From NCBI RefSeq assembly GCF_000420485.1, contig NZ_ATVA01000014.1, positions 335,958-399,957 of the forward strand: 64,000 bases of DNA. The letters run 5' to 3'. Below are positions 9,585 to 19,147 of this stretch, one piece after another. Both the position numbers and the translations under genes were made by a program. Origin of the DNA: Paucidesulfovibrio longus DSM 6739 (GTDB lineage: Bacteria; Desulfobacterota; Desulfovibrionia; Desulfovibrionales; Desulfovibrionaceae). The first letter of the stretch is position 1, and each line of letters begins with the position of its first letter. The notes under the pieces were generated by a model. That model was not told the origin of the DNA and searched no databases. It saw only the letters and a list, made by a program, of their open reading frames with translations.

Positions 9585-11090
9585 TCAGTTGGGCATGGAG
9601 TGTCCGAACTCGCCGTCGAATCCGGTGCTCTCGTCCGGCACGGGCGGGGCCGCGCGCTGCGCGCCGCTGTCGGCGGAGAGGCCGTCCGTCATGCCGAAGA
9701 GGAAGAATTCCATCTCGCTGGGATCGTTGAAGCCGTCCGTGGGCAGGCTCTGGGAGGCCCTGTCCAGGGGCTTGGCCAGGTGCGGCGTGACCAGGATGAC
9801 CAGCTCGCTCTGTTCCTTGAGATAGTCGCTGGAGCGGAAGAGCATGCCGAGCACGGGCAGTTCGCCCAGGCCGGGCACCTTGTGCACGTTCTCGCGCAGG
9901 TTGTCCTTGAGCAGTCCGGCCACGGCAAAGGTCTGGCCGTCGGCCAGCTCGATGGTGGTGGAGGCGCGGCGCGTGGTCAGGGCGGGCACGTTGATGGATT
10001 CGATGGTCACGCCGTGGTCCGGGTCCAGCTCCGAGACTTCCGGGCTGACCACGAGGTTGATCTTGCCGTTGCCGAGCACCGTGGGCGTGAACTCCAGCCA
10101 GACGCCGAAAGGCTTGTATTCGATGGCCAGGGTGCCCAGGCCCGAGGGCACGGGCACGGGAATCTCGCCGCCCGCGAGGAAGTTGGCGGTTTCCCCGCTC
10201 AGGCAGACCAGATTCGGCTCGGCCAGGATCTTGGCCAGGCCGTTGGTCTTCAGGGCGTCCAGGAAGAGGTCGAACCCGGTGGTTCCGGCGATGGACCCGG
10301 AAATCCAGCCGGAGACGTTTTCGCCGAAGGTGGTCACGCCGTTGCTCAGACCCGTGAGGTTGTTCAGCAGGCTGTAGGTCACGTTCTTGCCGTCGGTGAA
10401 ATGAAAGTTGAAGCCGAGCCGCCGGGTCACGGAGCGGTTCATCTCCGCGATGCGGACTTCGAGCATGACCTGATGCACGCCGCCCACCTGGAGCAGGTTG
10501 ACGACCTTTTCCGGGGCGTAGTTCTCGGCCAGGGCCAGGGCCGTGGAAAGATTCGCCGTGCTGGAGACCGTGCCCGAAAGGGTCACGCTCCCGCCCGTGG
10601 GCATGACCTGGATGTCGGGCTCGCCCGGCAGCACCTGATGGAGCATGCGCTTGATCTCGGTCACGTCAGCGGTCACGGCCAGGTCGTAGACGCGCATGAT
10701 CCGGTCGCCCGCGCCCCAGAGGGTCAGGGTGGTCGTGCCCGGCGTCTTGCCGGAAATGTAGACCTGGCGGGGGGAGACCACGATCACGTCGGCCTGTTCC
10801 GGCGCGGCCAGGGAGACGCGGGTCACGTCCGCTTCCGGACGCAGGATCACGGACTTGCCCGTGTGCAGCTCCAGGGACATGGGCCGTTCCATCACGGCCG
10901 CGCCCGTTTCCGCCGGAGCGGCGAAGGCGCTGGCCGTCCAGACGGGAACCGAGCAAAGGGCCAGCAGCGCCAGCATGGCCAGCAGGGCCGAGACGGGCAG
11001 CAGGGCCAGGAGCGGCGCGGCGCCGGAAAGACCGGAAGCGGCGCGGCCGCTTGGCTTGGGCAGGGATATGCGTGCGGCGGAAGATGGCAT
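9585..11090 (-). CDS. rcpA: RcpA/CpaC, outer-membrane secretin of the Flp pilus
   Basis: The 501-residue protein has a long signal region, a pilus-secretin N-domain (LELHTGKSVILRPEADVTRV), a BON-like segment (VTLSGTVSSTANLSTALALA) and the secretin core ending in VPGLGELPVLGMLFRS, the family signature. Secretins form the multimeric outer-membrane channel through which the pilus passes. The ATG has AGGAGG just upstream. Its length is typical for this family. It sits between cpaB and the small lipoprotein gene. Confidence 0.96.
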   Translation of the reverse strand: MPSSAARISLPKPSGRAASGLSGAAPLLALLPVSALLAMLALLALCSVPVWTASAFAAPAETGAAVMERPMSLELHTGKSVILRPEADVTRVSLAAPEQADVIVVSPRQVYISGKTPGTTTLTLWGAGDRIMRVYDLAVTADVTEIKRMLHQVLPGEPDIQVMPTGGSVTLSGTVSSTANLSTALALAENYAPEKVVNLLQVGGVHQVMLEVRIAEMNRSVTRRLGFNFHFTDGKNVTYSLLNNLTGLSNGVTTFGENVSGWISGSIAGTTGFDLFLDALKTNGLAKILAEPNLVCLSGETANFLAGGEIPVPVPSGLGTLAIEYKPFGVWLEFTPTVLGNGKINLVVSPEVSELDPDHGVTIESINVPALTTRRASTTIELADGQTFAVAGLLKDNLRENVHKVPGLGELPVLGMLFRSSDYLKEQSELVILVTPHLAKPLDRASQSLPTDGFNDPSEMEFFLFGMTDGLSADSGAQRAAPPVPDESTGFDGEFGHSMPN

Positions 11091-11099
11091 GGAGGCCTC

Positions 11100-11936
11100 C
11101 TAGAAGCTCACCTTGGAGCGTTCGCCGCCGGAGATGATCTCCACGCTGCGCGCGGCGGGCGCGGCGGCGCGCCGGGTCTTGGCGGTCGGTCTCTGGGCCG
11201 GGCGCAGCGCGGCCAGCGCCTTGTCCACGTCCACCCCCTCGGTGAGCACCGAGGCGTCGTCCGTCTCGTTGCGCAGGGCGAAGTGCAGGGAGCCCTGGCT
11301 CGCGGCGAGGGCCAGGCGTTCGCTTTCCTCCGGGCTCACTTCCAGGGTGTAGGTGTCCACGGAAGAGGGCTCGCCGCCTTCGGGCGGAGCCTCGAATTCC
11401 ACGCCCGTGGCCAGCACGAGCACGTTTTCGAGCACGAGCTTGGTCGTGGGCTGGCTGGCGCGTTCCCCGGCCATGAGCGTCGCCAGCACGTCCACCCTGT
11501 CGCCGGGACGGACGAATCCGGCCAGGCCCATGACCTGGTTGCCCTTGACGGCCATGGCCCGGTGTCCGGGAGCGATCATGGCGCTGACTCCGCCGGTGCG
11601 CACGTCCTTGGGCGCGAGGCGCAGTTCGGTCACGGGGTCGTTGGCGGCCAGGGGCGAGGAGAGCACGCGGCCCTCCAACTCGGCCTTTTCCGTGAAGGAC
11701 TTGGCCGGAAGGCTCTGGGGCAGGAAGGGGGCGGTGGTCAGCGACTCGGCCGTGAGCTTGGTGCCGCGCGGCAGGTCGCGGGCCGCCACGACCACGTCCA
11801 CGGTCCGGGGCCTCGCGGCCTGGACCTCGTTTCGGGGCGCGGCCTCGCGCATCCAGTTGTAGAGCAGCAGTCCGGTGACTCCGGCCAGCACCAGGGCCAG
11901 CGCGATCTGGAGCAGGGTCTTGGCGGCGCGGCTCAT
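11100..11936 (-). CDS. cpaB: CpaB/RcpC, pilus assembly protein with SAF domain
   Basis: The 278-residue protein has one N-terminal membrane helix, then a SAF domain (VDVVVAARDLPRGTKLTAESLTT) and the CpaB/RcpC core (ALAVKG-like AMAVKGNQVMGLAGFVRPGDRVDV region). CpaB proteins are periplasmic and assist or modify the secretin and pilin. Two adjacent ATG codons are possible (11939 and 11936); the second has better spacing to the AAGGGG site. The start overlaps the cpaA reading frame downstream end by only a few bases' distance, which fits one operon. Confidence 0.93.
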   Translation of the reverse strand: MSRAAKTLLQIALALVLAGVTGLLLYNWMREAAPRNEVQAARPRTVDVVVAARDLPRGTKLTAESLTTAPFLPQSLPAKSFTEKAELEGRVLSSPLAANDPVTELRLAPKDVRTGGVSAMIAPGHRAMAVKGNQVMGLAGFVRPGDRVDVLATLMAGERASQPTTKLVLENVLVLATGVEFEAPPEGGEPSSVDTYTLEVSPEESERLALAASQGSLHFALRNETDDASVLTEGVDVDKALAALRPAQRPTAKTRRAAAPAARSVEIISGGERSKVSF

Positions 11937-11952
11937 CATGGTTCCCCTTTGC

Positions 11953-12537
11953 CTAGAAGGATCCGGCCACAAGGCCGGTCAGGTGTTGGATCTGCCCGGT
12001 GGCGCGGAGCATGGCCGCTCCGGTTCCGGCGGCGATGGCCAGCCCGTAGCAGAGCCGGGGCAGGGTCTCGCCGCCGCGCACAGGGGCGTATTCGGCCTTG
12101 CGGCTGGCCAGCAGCAGCCAGAGCGCGGCCCAGAAATTTCGCAGGATGCGGCCGAGCATGGGCCGGTGGCGCAGGAGCAGCACGGCCAGGGCGTAGACCC
12201 CGCCGGCAAGGCTCGAATACAGGAAGGCGTCCACCGTCACCTGCCAGCCGAGACAGGCGCCCACGGCGGCCAGGAGCTTCACGTCGCCGCCGCCCATGAC
12301 CCCGAAGAGGTAGGGCGGGAGCATCAGCGCGAGACCGACGCCCATGCCCGCCAGGGCGAAGAGCACGCCGCCCGCGCCGCTTTGCGGCCCGAAGACGAAG
12401 CCGCCGAGGCCGTGGAAGAGAATCCCGAAAAGGGCGGTGCTCAGGGTCAGGCTGTTGGGAATGCGCTGCTCGCGAAGGTCCGTGAACACGGCCAGGCCGA
12501 GCGAGGCCAGAAGAAATACGGCGATGTATGGATGCAT
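11953..12537 (-). CDS. tadV: TadV/CpaA, prepilin peptidase
   Basis: The 194-residue polytopic protein is a short type IV prepilin peptidase without the methylation domain. The two catalytic aspartates are visible: one in FTDLREQRIPNSLT and one in GVMGGGDVKLLAAVG (the GxGD motif). These enzymes cleave Flp and TadE/TadF leader peptides in the inner membrane. The start follows a G-rich site. It is the second gene of the arm, directly after flp. Confidence 0.95.
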   Translation of the reverse strand: MHPYIAVFLLASLGLAVFTDLREQRIPNSLTLSTALFGILFHGLGGFVFGPQSGAGGVLFALAGMGVGLALMLPPYLFGVMGGGDVKLLAAVGACLGWQVTVDAFLYSSLAGGVYALAVLLLRHRPMLGRILRNFWAALWLLLASRKAEYAPVRGGETLPRLCYGLAIAAGTGAAMLRATGQIQHLTGLVAGSF

Positions 12538-12603
12538 GGTCCCCCCGGAAGTCGGATTGGCGCGCCGGTCCCCGGCTCCCATCCTCCCCAGGAGGAGCGA
12601 GGC

Positions 12604-12638
12604 AAGGGCCCGCCCGAGTGCGGGTCGGACGGGCCCTT
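12604..12638 (-). terminator. GC-rich hairpin between flp and tadV
   Basis: An inverted repeat with 9-bp arms AAGGGCCCG/CGGGCCCTT, extended inward with mismatches, lies in the 126-base gap between flp and the prepilin peptidase gene. No T-run follows on the minus strand, so it is a poor intrinsic terminator. It may stabilise the flp message or cause partial termination, giving more pilin than assembly proteins. Confidence 0.55.
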
Positions 12639-12663
12639 CCGGTGCTTGCTTTCTCGCGTCGGC

Positions 12664-12846
12664 CTAGCTGGAGCTGCCGGCTCCGGCCATGTCGTCCGCA
12701 ACGCCCTGGAAGGTGTCGCGCACGCTGGTGCCCAGGGCGGTGACCGCGCCCACGATGAAGGCCGCGATCAGGGCGGCGATCAGGCCATACTCAAGGGCGG
12801 TGGCGCCCTGCTCGTCCTTCACCAGGTTCATGATACGGTTCAACAT
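12664..12846 (-). CDS. flp: Flp major pilin
   Basis: The 60-residue prepilin has a short polar leader, then QGATALEYGLIAALIAAFIV. TadV should cut after Gly14, leaving the mature protein with Glu5-Tyr6, the Flp hallmark, in the hydrophobic polymerisation helix. The C-terminus ends in small residues (AGAGSSS). GGAGGAGAG precedes the ATG. It is the first gene of the left-reading tad operon and lies about 58 bases downstream of the predicted start of a sigma-54 promoter. Confidence 0.97.
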   Translation of the reverse strand: MLNRIMNLVKDEQGATALEYGLIAALIAAFIVGAVTALGTSVRDTFQGVADDMAGAGSSS

Positions 12847-12914
12847 GGTTCTCTCCTCCAAGTTTTGATTTCTTTTCGCGTTGGCGAAATGCTCATCAGT
12901 CTTGCCTCTCCTTG

Positions 12915-12930
12915 AGCAACCCGCGTGCCA
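12915..12930 (-). promoter_or_regulatory. Sigma-54 promoter of the flp arm
   Basis: On the minus strand the sequence is TGGCACG-CGGG-TTGCT. It matches the -24/-12 consensus (TGGCACG-N4-TTGCW) perfectly, with GG and GC ten bases apart. The expected start is near 12904, giving a leader of about 58 bases for flp. Sigma-54 promoters need an activator, and one is encoded 320 bp away. Confidence 0.93.
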
Positions 12931-13040
12931 AAGCCGAGCGGACAAGGAGAGATTTTCATTAATGATAGTGATGACAGGGCCTTGGAGATGCCGATGCATT
13001 GCTTCGGCCTTTTTGAGAGACGCGGCTGCGCTCCTGCGCA

Positions 13041-13057
13041 ATCCACGATTCGTGGGG
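13041..13057. promoter_or_regulatory. Palindrome A, probable activator site for the flp promoter
   Basis: ATCCAC-GATTC-GTGGGG is a 17-bp dyad with the core CCACGA/TCGTGG perfectly symmetric. Its centre is about 145 bp upstream of the predicted flp start, a normal distance for an upstream activating sequence. It shares its pattern with two other sites flanking the NtrC-type gene. Confidence 0.7.
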
Positions 13058-13118
13058 CGGGCTGGTTTGTGATTGGCCGGGAAAGCTGTTTTGGGTGTGA
13101 TGTCAGTAGGATACGTCG

Positions 13119-13135
13119 ATCCACAAAAAATGGAT
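13119..13135. promoter_or_regulatory. Palindrome B, probable second activator site for flp
   Basis: ATCCAC-AAAAA-ATGGAT has the same spacing as sites A and C, with one mismatch between the half-sites. The symmetry extends outward by a CG on each side (13117-13137). It is 78 bp further upstream than site A, so the two could bind activator dimers together. Confidence 0.7.
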
Positions 13136-13248
13136 CGCATTCAGGGGCCGGGTCGGCTGGGGGGGCATGGACGCGAACGCGCGCGGCCGCCTGCGCGGGG
13201 CTGGATGCCCCGTGGCGCGGATGTCCTTCTCAGGCAAGGTGTTGGGGG

Positions 13249-14658
<1,410 letters not shown>

Positions 14659-14700
14659 GTGTCCCCTCGTGTCTCCATCCTATACTAATCGATCAGAACA

Positions 14701-14717
14701 ATCCACGTTTTGTGGAT
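14701..14717. promoter_or_regulatory. Palindrome C, probable activator site for the tadE/tadG arm
   Basis: ATCCAC-GTTTT-GTGGAT is a perfect dyad with 6-bp arms. Its centre is about 142 bp upstream of the predicted start of the right-reading tad promoter, nearly the same distance as site A from the flp start. It also lies just upstream of the activator's own gene. Confidence 0.75.
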
Positions 14718-14824
14718 CAGCGGTCTTCATCAATAGCCGGCGCGGATTCGGCCCGGTGTCGGAGAAATATGAATACTGCTTCGTTTCAGCAGGTTGCGCT
14801 TCGAAGAGACAGGGCGACCCCCGC

Positions 14825-14840
14825 TGGCATGGCTGTTGCT
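14825..14840 (+). promoter_or_regulatory. Sigma-54 promoter of the tadE/tadG arm
   Basis: TGGCATG-GCTG-TTGCT fits the -24/-12 consensus, with GG and GC ten bases apart. Transcription should start near 14851, about 56 bases ahead of the first TadE start at 14907. This start point rules out an upstream in-frame ATG at 14850 as the main start. Confidence 0.9.
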
Positions 14841-14906
14841 ATCTACTAAATGCACGAGGGGTGCGGCGCAAACGCCGCCCGAACGGAACAACCGAGAGGA
14901 ATGAAG

Positions 14907-15320
14907 ATGCGGAACCTGAACAGAGGCGGACGAAGCCGCGAAAAGAACAAGAGCCAGCGCGGCGCCGCAGCGGTGGAAGCGGGATTTCTGCTTCCCCTGG
15001 TTCTCTTCGTCATGCTGGGCCTGATGGATCTCGGGCGCTATCTCTGGGTGCAGGACGTGGTCCGCGAGGCCGCATCGCAGGGATTGCGCATGGCCGTGCT
15101 GCACGAGCCGGACGAGGCCGCCGTCGAAGACGCGGCCATCCGCGAGGTCCGCAAGGGCGGCCTGCGCCTGGACCCGTCCGTGGCCGTGGGGCCGCGCCAG
15201 CCCGGCAATTTCACCAATGTCCAAGTCAGCGTTCCTTTCTCTTTTCTCTTTCTTCCCGACCTTGGCGAAACCGACTCCTGGGCCGTCAGCGCTTCGGCCG
15301 AGGGCATTTGCGAGCGATAG
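14907..15320 (+). CDS. TadE-like pseudopilin 1
   Basis: The 137-residue protein has a basic leader, then RGAAAVEAGFLLPLVLFVMLGLMD, the TadE N-terminal helix with its prepilin-type cleavage site (after Gly) and conserved Glu. The rest is a small periplasmic domain. TadE pseudopilins are cut by the prepilin peptidase and are required for pilus assembly. GAGAGGA lies six bases ahead of the ATG. It is the first gene of the right-reading arm. Confidence 0.9.
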   Translation: MRNLNRGGRSREKNKSQRGAAAVEAGFLLPLVLFVMLGLMDLGRYLWVQDVVREAASQGLRMAVLHEPDEAAVEDAAIREVRKGGLRLDPSVAVGPRQPGNFTNVQVSVPFSFLFLPDLGETDSWAVSASAEGICER

Positions 15321-15328
15321 GAGGGAAG

Positions 15329-15724
15329 ATGCGCAGAGAACGATTTGCGGACAAGGCTCCCCAGCGGGGCATGGTCACATTGGAAGTGGCCGTCATGTTG
15401 TGCTTTTTCCTTTTGCCGTTCGTCTTCGGCGTGATCGACGCTTCGCGCTACCTCGCCGTGGGCGGGGCCGTGACCCGCGCGGCGCGCGAGGGAGCTGTCT
15501 GGGCCGCGCGCGGGCGCGATCCGAGCGAGGCCGTGTTCGCCTCGCTGCGTTCCGCAGGTTTGGACGAATCCCGGGCCAGCGTGACCTTCGTGGGGCAGGA
15601 CGAGGAATCCGGCGGGCACGTCCGCGTGCAGGTGGGGTTCGACCTTTCCGGCTACACCGCGCTGCCCTGGGACAGCGTGCTGCCCTCCCTGGCCGAGGCT
15701 TCCGTGGAGGTGCGCCATGAGTAG
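15329..15724 (+). CDS. TadE-like pseudopilin 2
   Basis: The 131-residue protein begins with basic residues, then QRGMVTLEVAVMLCFFLLPF, a TadE-type helix with the expected Glu after the Gly cleavage point. Downstream, SRYLAVGGAVTRAAREGAVW matches the conserved TadE segment where aromatic and Arg-Glu-Gly residues follow the helix. AGGAGGGAAG precedes the ATG. It is 8 bases after the first pseudopilin and overlaps the TadG gene by 8 bases. Confidence 0.9.
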   Translation: MRRERFADKAPQRGMVTLEVAVMLCFFLLPFVFGVIDASRYLAVGGAVTRAAREGAVWAARGRDPSEAVFASLRSAGLDESRASVTFVGQDEESGGHVRVQVGFDLSGYTALPWDSVLPSLAEASVEVRHE

Positions 15725-16922
15725 CGGATATCGGCGCATCCGGACCCGGCTCTCCCGGCTTCCCGCGGACGAAGGCGGCGTGGTCAGCATGCTCTACGGC
15801 CTGCTCGTGGTCGTGCTCTTCGGGTTCGCCGCCTTTGCCGTGGACACCTCCTACATGCATCTCAAGCGGACCCGGCTGCAAAACGCGGCGGACGCCGCTG
15901 TTCTTGCCGGGGCTTCGGGCCTGCTGGCCTACGGCGACGACCTGGACCTGGTCCGGGCGGACATGCTCGACTACGCCCGCGCCAACCTCGCCGCGTCCGA
16001 CGATCCTGAGAACGCGGTGCGCGAGAGCGACGTGATTTTTTTGCGGGACGGCGTGCCCGACACGGAGCATCCCAACCAGGTGGAAATCACCATCCGGCGC
16101 GCTTTGGATCGCGGCAACGCGCTGGCCCTGAATTTCGGCCCGGTGATCGGGGTGGACAGCGCGGACCTGTCGGCCACGGCACGGGCCGGGCTGGCCGGAG
16201 CCTGCGGCAGCAAGTGCGCGAAGCCCTTCATCGTGCCCGCCAAGTTCGAGTGGGACGACTATGCGGATGATGACCCCAAGGTGCGCGGCAACGGCAGCCT
16301 CGACGTGGGCAGCGCCGCCGAGATGGCCTCCGTCGTGACCCTGGGCTGGGCCGATGCGGACAAGGGCGCGCGGATTCTGCTCAAGCCGGGCGATCCGGCG
16401 GACGCCGTGGTTCCAGGCCAATACAATCTCATCGACCTGCCGCCCGTCAACAAGGGAGTGCCCGTGCCCGGCGGGGCCATGCTCCGGGAGAACATCCTGG
16501 GCTGCGACGGAAGCAATTCCGAGGCCGTGGTCGAGCCGGGCGACGAGGTCCAGCTCGAACCGGGAAACACGACCGGCCCGGTCAAGCAGGGCATCCGGGA
16601 ACTCATCGGCCTGGACGCGAACGCGTATTGGGACGACGCCACGCAGTCGGTCAAGGGCAGCGAGCACGCCGACCCCATGGCCAGCCCTCGTGTGGCCGTG
16701 GTGGCCTTCTACGATCCTCGTTTCCCGCCGGTTTCCGGACGGGTCACGCAGCGCGTCTTCCAGGTCGGCGCGGTGTTCATCGAGAACATCGACGGGCAGG
16801 GCACGGTGACGGCCCGGTTTATGGAAGCGTTGGCCCGTTCCCCCGAACAGGGGGACGGAGCATGCGGCGATTATTTTCTATTCCTGCCCCGGCTGCTGCT
16901 GGATTCCGGCAGGAGCGGATGA
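15717..16922 (+). CDS. TadG-like pilus assembly protein 1
   Basis: The 401-residue protein has the TadG-like N-terminal segment: EGGVVSMLYGLLVVVLFGFA membrane helix, AVDTSYMHLKRTRLQNAADA and then AVLAGA. The long periplasmic part carries two pairs of cysteines but no recognised domain and no von Willebrand A site. TadG proteins sit in the inner membrane with a periplasmic region. Its start overlaps the preceding pseudopilin's stop, suggesting coupled translation. Confidence 0.85.
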   Translation: MSSGYRRIRTRLSRLPADEGGVVSMLYGLLVVVLFGFAAFAVDTSYMHLKRTRLQNAADAAVLAGASGLLAYGDDLDLVRADMLDYARANLAASDDPENAVRESDVIFLRDGVPDTEHPNQVEITIRRALDRGNALALNFGPVIGVDSADLSATARAGLAGACGSKCAKPFIVPAKFEWDDYADDDPKVRGNGSLDVGSAAEMASVVTLGWADADKGARILLKPGDPADAVVPGQYNLIDLPPVNKGVPVPGGAMLRENILGCDGSNSEAVVEPGDEVQLEPGNTTGPVKQGIRELIGLDANAYWDDATQSVKGSEHADPMASPRVAVVAFYDPRFPPVSGRVTQRVFQVGAVFIENIDGQGTVTARFMEALARSPEQGDGACGDYFLFLPRLLLDSGRSG

Positions 16923-16957
16923 ACCCGGCGAACGGACGGCGCGGCGGAGGAACGAAC

Positions 16958-17347
16958 ATGGCATCTGGAAACGGAGAACGCGGCCTGGCCGCGATGGAAC
17001 TGGCCCTGGCCCTGCCCCTGATCCTGGCGCTGCTGCTGATGCTGGTGGAGGGCGCGGGAGCCATGCACACCTATTCGGTGATCAGCGACGCGAGCCGGGA
17101 GGGCGCGCGGCTTGTGCTCCGGGCCGGGGACACGTCGGGAGTGGGCGCGCTGGTGGACAGCGTGGCCGCGCAATTGCCCGGAGACGACCTGCAAACCACA
17201 GTGGTCTTGGACGGCGGGGGGCAGTCCGTGACCGTCGAGGTATCCTATGCATACGAACCTTTCTTCGGCGTCGGCAGCGGCCTTCTCGGCCTGCTCTGGG
17301 ACGTCGCCCCGATCCTGCGCGCCCGCACGACCATGCCGCTGCCGTAG
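16958..17347 (+). CDS. TadE-like pseudopilin 3
   Basis: The 129-residue protein has ERGLAAMELALALPLILALL as its TadE helix with conserved Glu, followed by SDASREGARLVLRAGD, the typical REGAR segment. The ATG at 16958 has GGAGGAACGAAC upstream; an in-frame ATG at 16919 has a poorer site. Its 3' end overlaps the following TadG frame by about 100 bases, discussed there. Confidence 0.88.
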   Translation: MASGNGERGLAAMELALALPLILALLLMLVEGAGAMHTYSVISDASREGARLVLRAGDTSGVGALVDSVAAQLPGDDLQTTVVLDGGGQSVTVEVSYAYEPFFGVGSGLLGLLWDVAPILRARTTMPLP

Positions 17348-18587
17348 GGCGCGCGGCCAGTCCGGCGCGGTCAACATCGTGCTGGCCGTGCTCATTCCCG
17401 TGCTGCTCGGCGCGGTGGGGCTGGCCGTGGACGCCGGTAACCTGTACGTCGCCCACTCGCGCCTCCAGAACGCGGTGGACGCCGCGGCCCTGGCCGGTGC
17501 GCTGGAGCTGCCCTACGATCCGGACGTGGACAAGGGCATCGTTCAGGGTGCGGCTTCGTCCATGCTCGTAAAGAACTATGAGGACGCGGCCATCCTTTCC
17601 CTGGCTCCCGGCGGCGAGGTCCGCAGCGTCTGCGTGCGGGCCGGGGCCGAGGTTCCGACCCTGCTCATGGGGGCGCTGGGCATCGGCTCCAGCCATATCG
17701 AGGCCCAGGCCTGCGCGGGGTTCAACCATCTCGAGGTGGTCTTCGCCATCGACAATTCCGGCTCCATGAAGGGCGCGCCCCTGGAGCAGACGCGCATGGC
17801 CTGCAACGACCTCGTGGACCTGATCCTGCCGGACAACGCCTCCCCGGACACGCGGGTGGGACTGGTGCCCTTCCGGGGCAAGGTCCGCATCCCGGCCGGG
17901 GTGGACGGGCTGCCCGCGGGCTGCCGCAACGCGGACGGCTCCCTGAACGAGGGCCTGCGCGAGGAGTTCATGCCGCTCTACTGGGCGCTGCCGTACTACA
18001 CCCGGCGCAACGTCAGCCTGGAGACGTGCGACTCCATCCCCGTGACCCACGCCCTGACCTCGGACAAGGGCTCCATCCTCTCGGCCATCGGCGAAATGGA
18101 CGGCTACGGGGACGCGTCGGGAACGGTCATTTCCGAAGGCGTCAAGTGGGGCCGCGAGGTGCTCACGCCGGAGGCCCCCTTCACCGAGGGCAAGGACGAG
18201 GAGCGCATCCGCAAGATCCTGATCCTGCTCACGGACGGGGACACCGAGGACGGCGAGTGCGGCGGTCCGTACAGCATCGGCTACCGGCCCAACAACTACT
18301 GGACCAACGCCTATTACGGCATGGGCGAGACGGACTGCCACTGCGAGGACGGCGGAGGGCTGAACAGGGCCATGCTCGACGAGGCCCGAAAGGCCAAGGA
18401 CGCGGGCGTGGAGATCTTCACGATCCGGTTCGGCTCTTCCGACGCCGAGGACGTGCGGCTCATGAAGGAGATCGCGTCCAGCAAGCCGGGCACCGACGAT
18501 CACTATTTCGATGCGCCCTCGGCCTACGACATCGGCGACGTCTTCAAGCAGATCGGCAGGCAGCTCGGCTGGCGGCTGCTCAACTAG
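17247..18587 (+). CDS. TadG-like protein 2 with von Willebrand A domain
   Basis: The protein has the TadG-like helix (SGAVNIVLAVLIPVLLGAVG), the conserved LQNAVDAAALAGA, then a von Willebrand A domain with a full MIDAS motif (DNSGS; LLTDGDTEDG) and several cysteines. It is probably an adhesive or scaffold component at the pilus base. The start is uncertain: the first in-frame ATG at 17247, with GAGG six bases ahead, overlaps the previous gene by 101 bases and adds an odd Ser/Ala/Cys/Arg-rich N-terminus. The next start codon (a GTG near 17389) would remove the basic flank of the helix. Confidence 0.85.
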   Translation: MHTNLSSASAAAFSACSGTSPRSCAPARPCRCRRARGQSGAVNIVLAVLIPVLLGAVGLAVDAGNLYVAHSRLQNAVDAAALAGALELPYDPDVDKGIVQGAASSMLVKNYEDAAILSLAPGGEVRSVCVRAGAEVPTLLMGALGIGSSHIEAQACAGFNHLEVVFAIDNSGSMKGAPLEQTRMACNDLVDLILPDNASPDTRVGLVPFRGKVRIPAGVDGLPAGCRNADGSLNEGLREEFMPLYWALPYYTRRNVSLETCDSIPVTHALTSDKGSILSAIGEMDGYGDASGTVISEGVKWGREVLTPEAPFTEGKDEERIRKILILLTDGDTEDGECGGPYSIGYRPNNYWTNAYYGMGETDCHCEDGGGLNRAMLDEARKAKDAGVEIFTIRFGSSDAEDVRLMKEIASSKPGTDDHYFDAPSAYDIGDVFKQIGRQLGWRLLN

Positions 18588-18596
18588 GAGGAAGCC

Positions 18597-19058
18597 ATGC
18601 GAGGCGGAAACGGAACGACGCGCGGCATGACGGCGGTGGAATTCGCCATGATCTTTCCGCTGCTGGTGGTGCTCGTGCTGGGCCTGCTGGAGGCGGGCAA
18701 CATGCTCTCGGACTGGCTCACGGTGCGCAAGGCCGCCGAGGCCGGGGCGCGCTTCGCCTCCACGGGGCAGGGCGACGAGGAGGGCCTGCGCCTGGCCCTC
18801 ATCCGCGCGGAGGTCGGGCGGGTCATGTCCCGGCTGCCGGGCGGCGCGGACGAGGTGCAGGTGGTCAGCTGGCCGACCACGGCGGCGAGCGGGGCCGGCA
18901 CGGAAAACGACGCGGGCTGCCCCTGCGGCCTGGTGGAGGTCCGCGTGGACTACGCCTATCGGCCGCTGACGCCGTTCCTGGAGGGCGTGATCGGGGAGAC
19001 GCTGCTGCTGACCGGAACGGACCGCAAGGTCAACGAACCCTGGCAACGCTGCGAGTGA
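18597..19058 (+). CDS. TadE-like pseudopilin 4
   Basis: The 153-residue protein opens with a basic leader and RGMTAVEFAMIFPLLVVLVL, a textbook TadE/TadF helix with Glu5 of the mature protein. RKAAEAGARFAS follows in the place of the REGAR segment. A short C-terminal domain has a CPC pair. AGGAAGCC precedes the ATG, 9 bases after the vWA protein's stop. It is the last gene of the right-reading tad arm. Confidence 0.9.
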   Translation: MRGGNGTTRGMTAVEFAMIFPLLVVLVLGLLEAGNMLSDWLTVRKAAEAGARFASTGQGDEEGLRLALIRAEVGRVMSRLPGGADEVQVVSWPTTAASGAGTENDAGCPCGLVEVRVDYAYRPLTPFLEGVIGETLLLTGTDRKVNEPWQRCE

Positions 19059-19147
19059 CAAGAACCTCTCTTCTCGTCTAGGCAAGACGTTCGAAACCGG
19101 GTATACGCAATGTCGAATGCCCGAAACGACGAAACTCGCCGCCAAGA

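Larger units (their letters stand above)
12847..13248. other. 402-bp control region between flp and the NtrC-type activator gene
   Basis: No gene was found here. The stretch holds the flp leader, a sigma-54 promoter, an AT-rich segment (about 12951-12977) that could be bent or bound by IHF although no good IHF consensus is visible, and two 17-bp palindromes listed separately. The last ~100 bases before the activator's stop are GC-rich with no clear signal. Confidence 0.8.

Noticed and set aside
14850..14906. Upstream ATG for the first TadE gene
   Set aside because: It lies at or before the predicted sigma-54 start site and lacks a ribosome site. The extra residues do not fit a prepilin leader.
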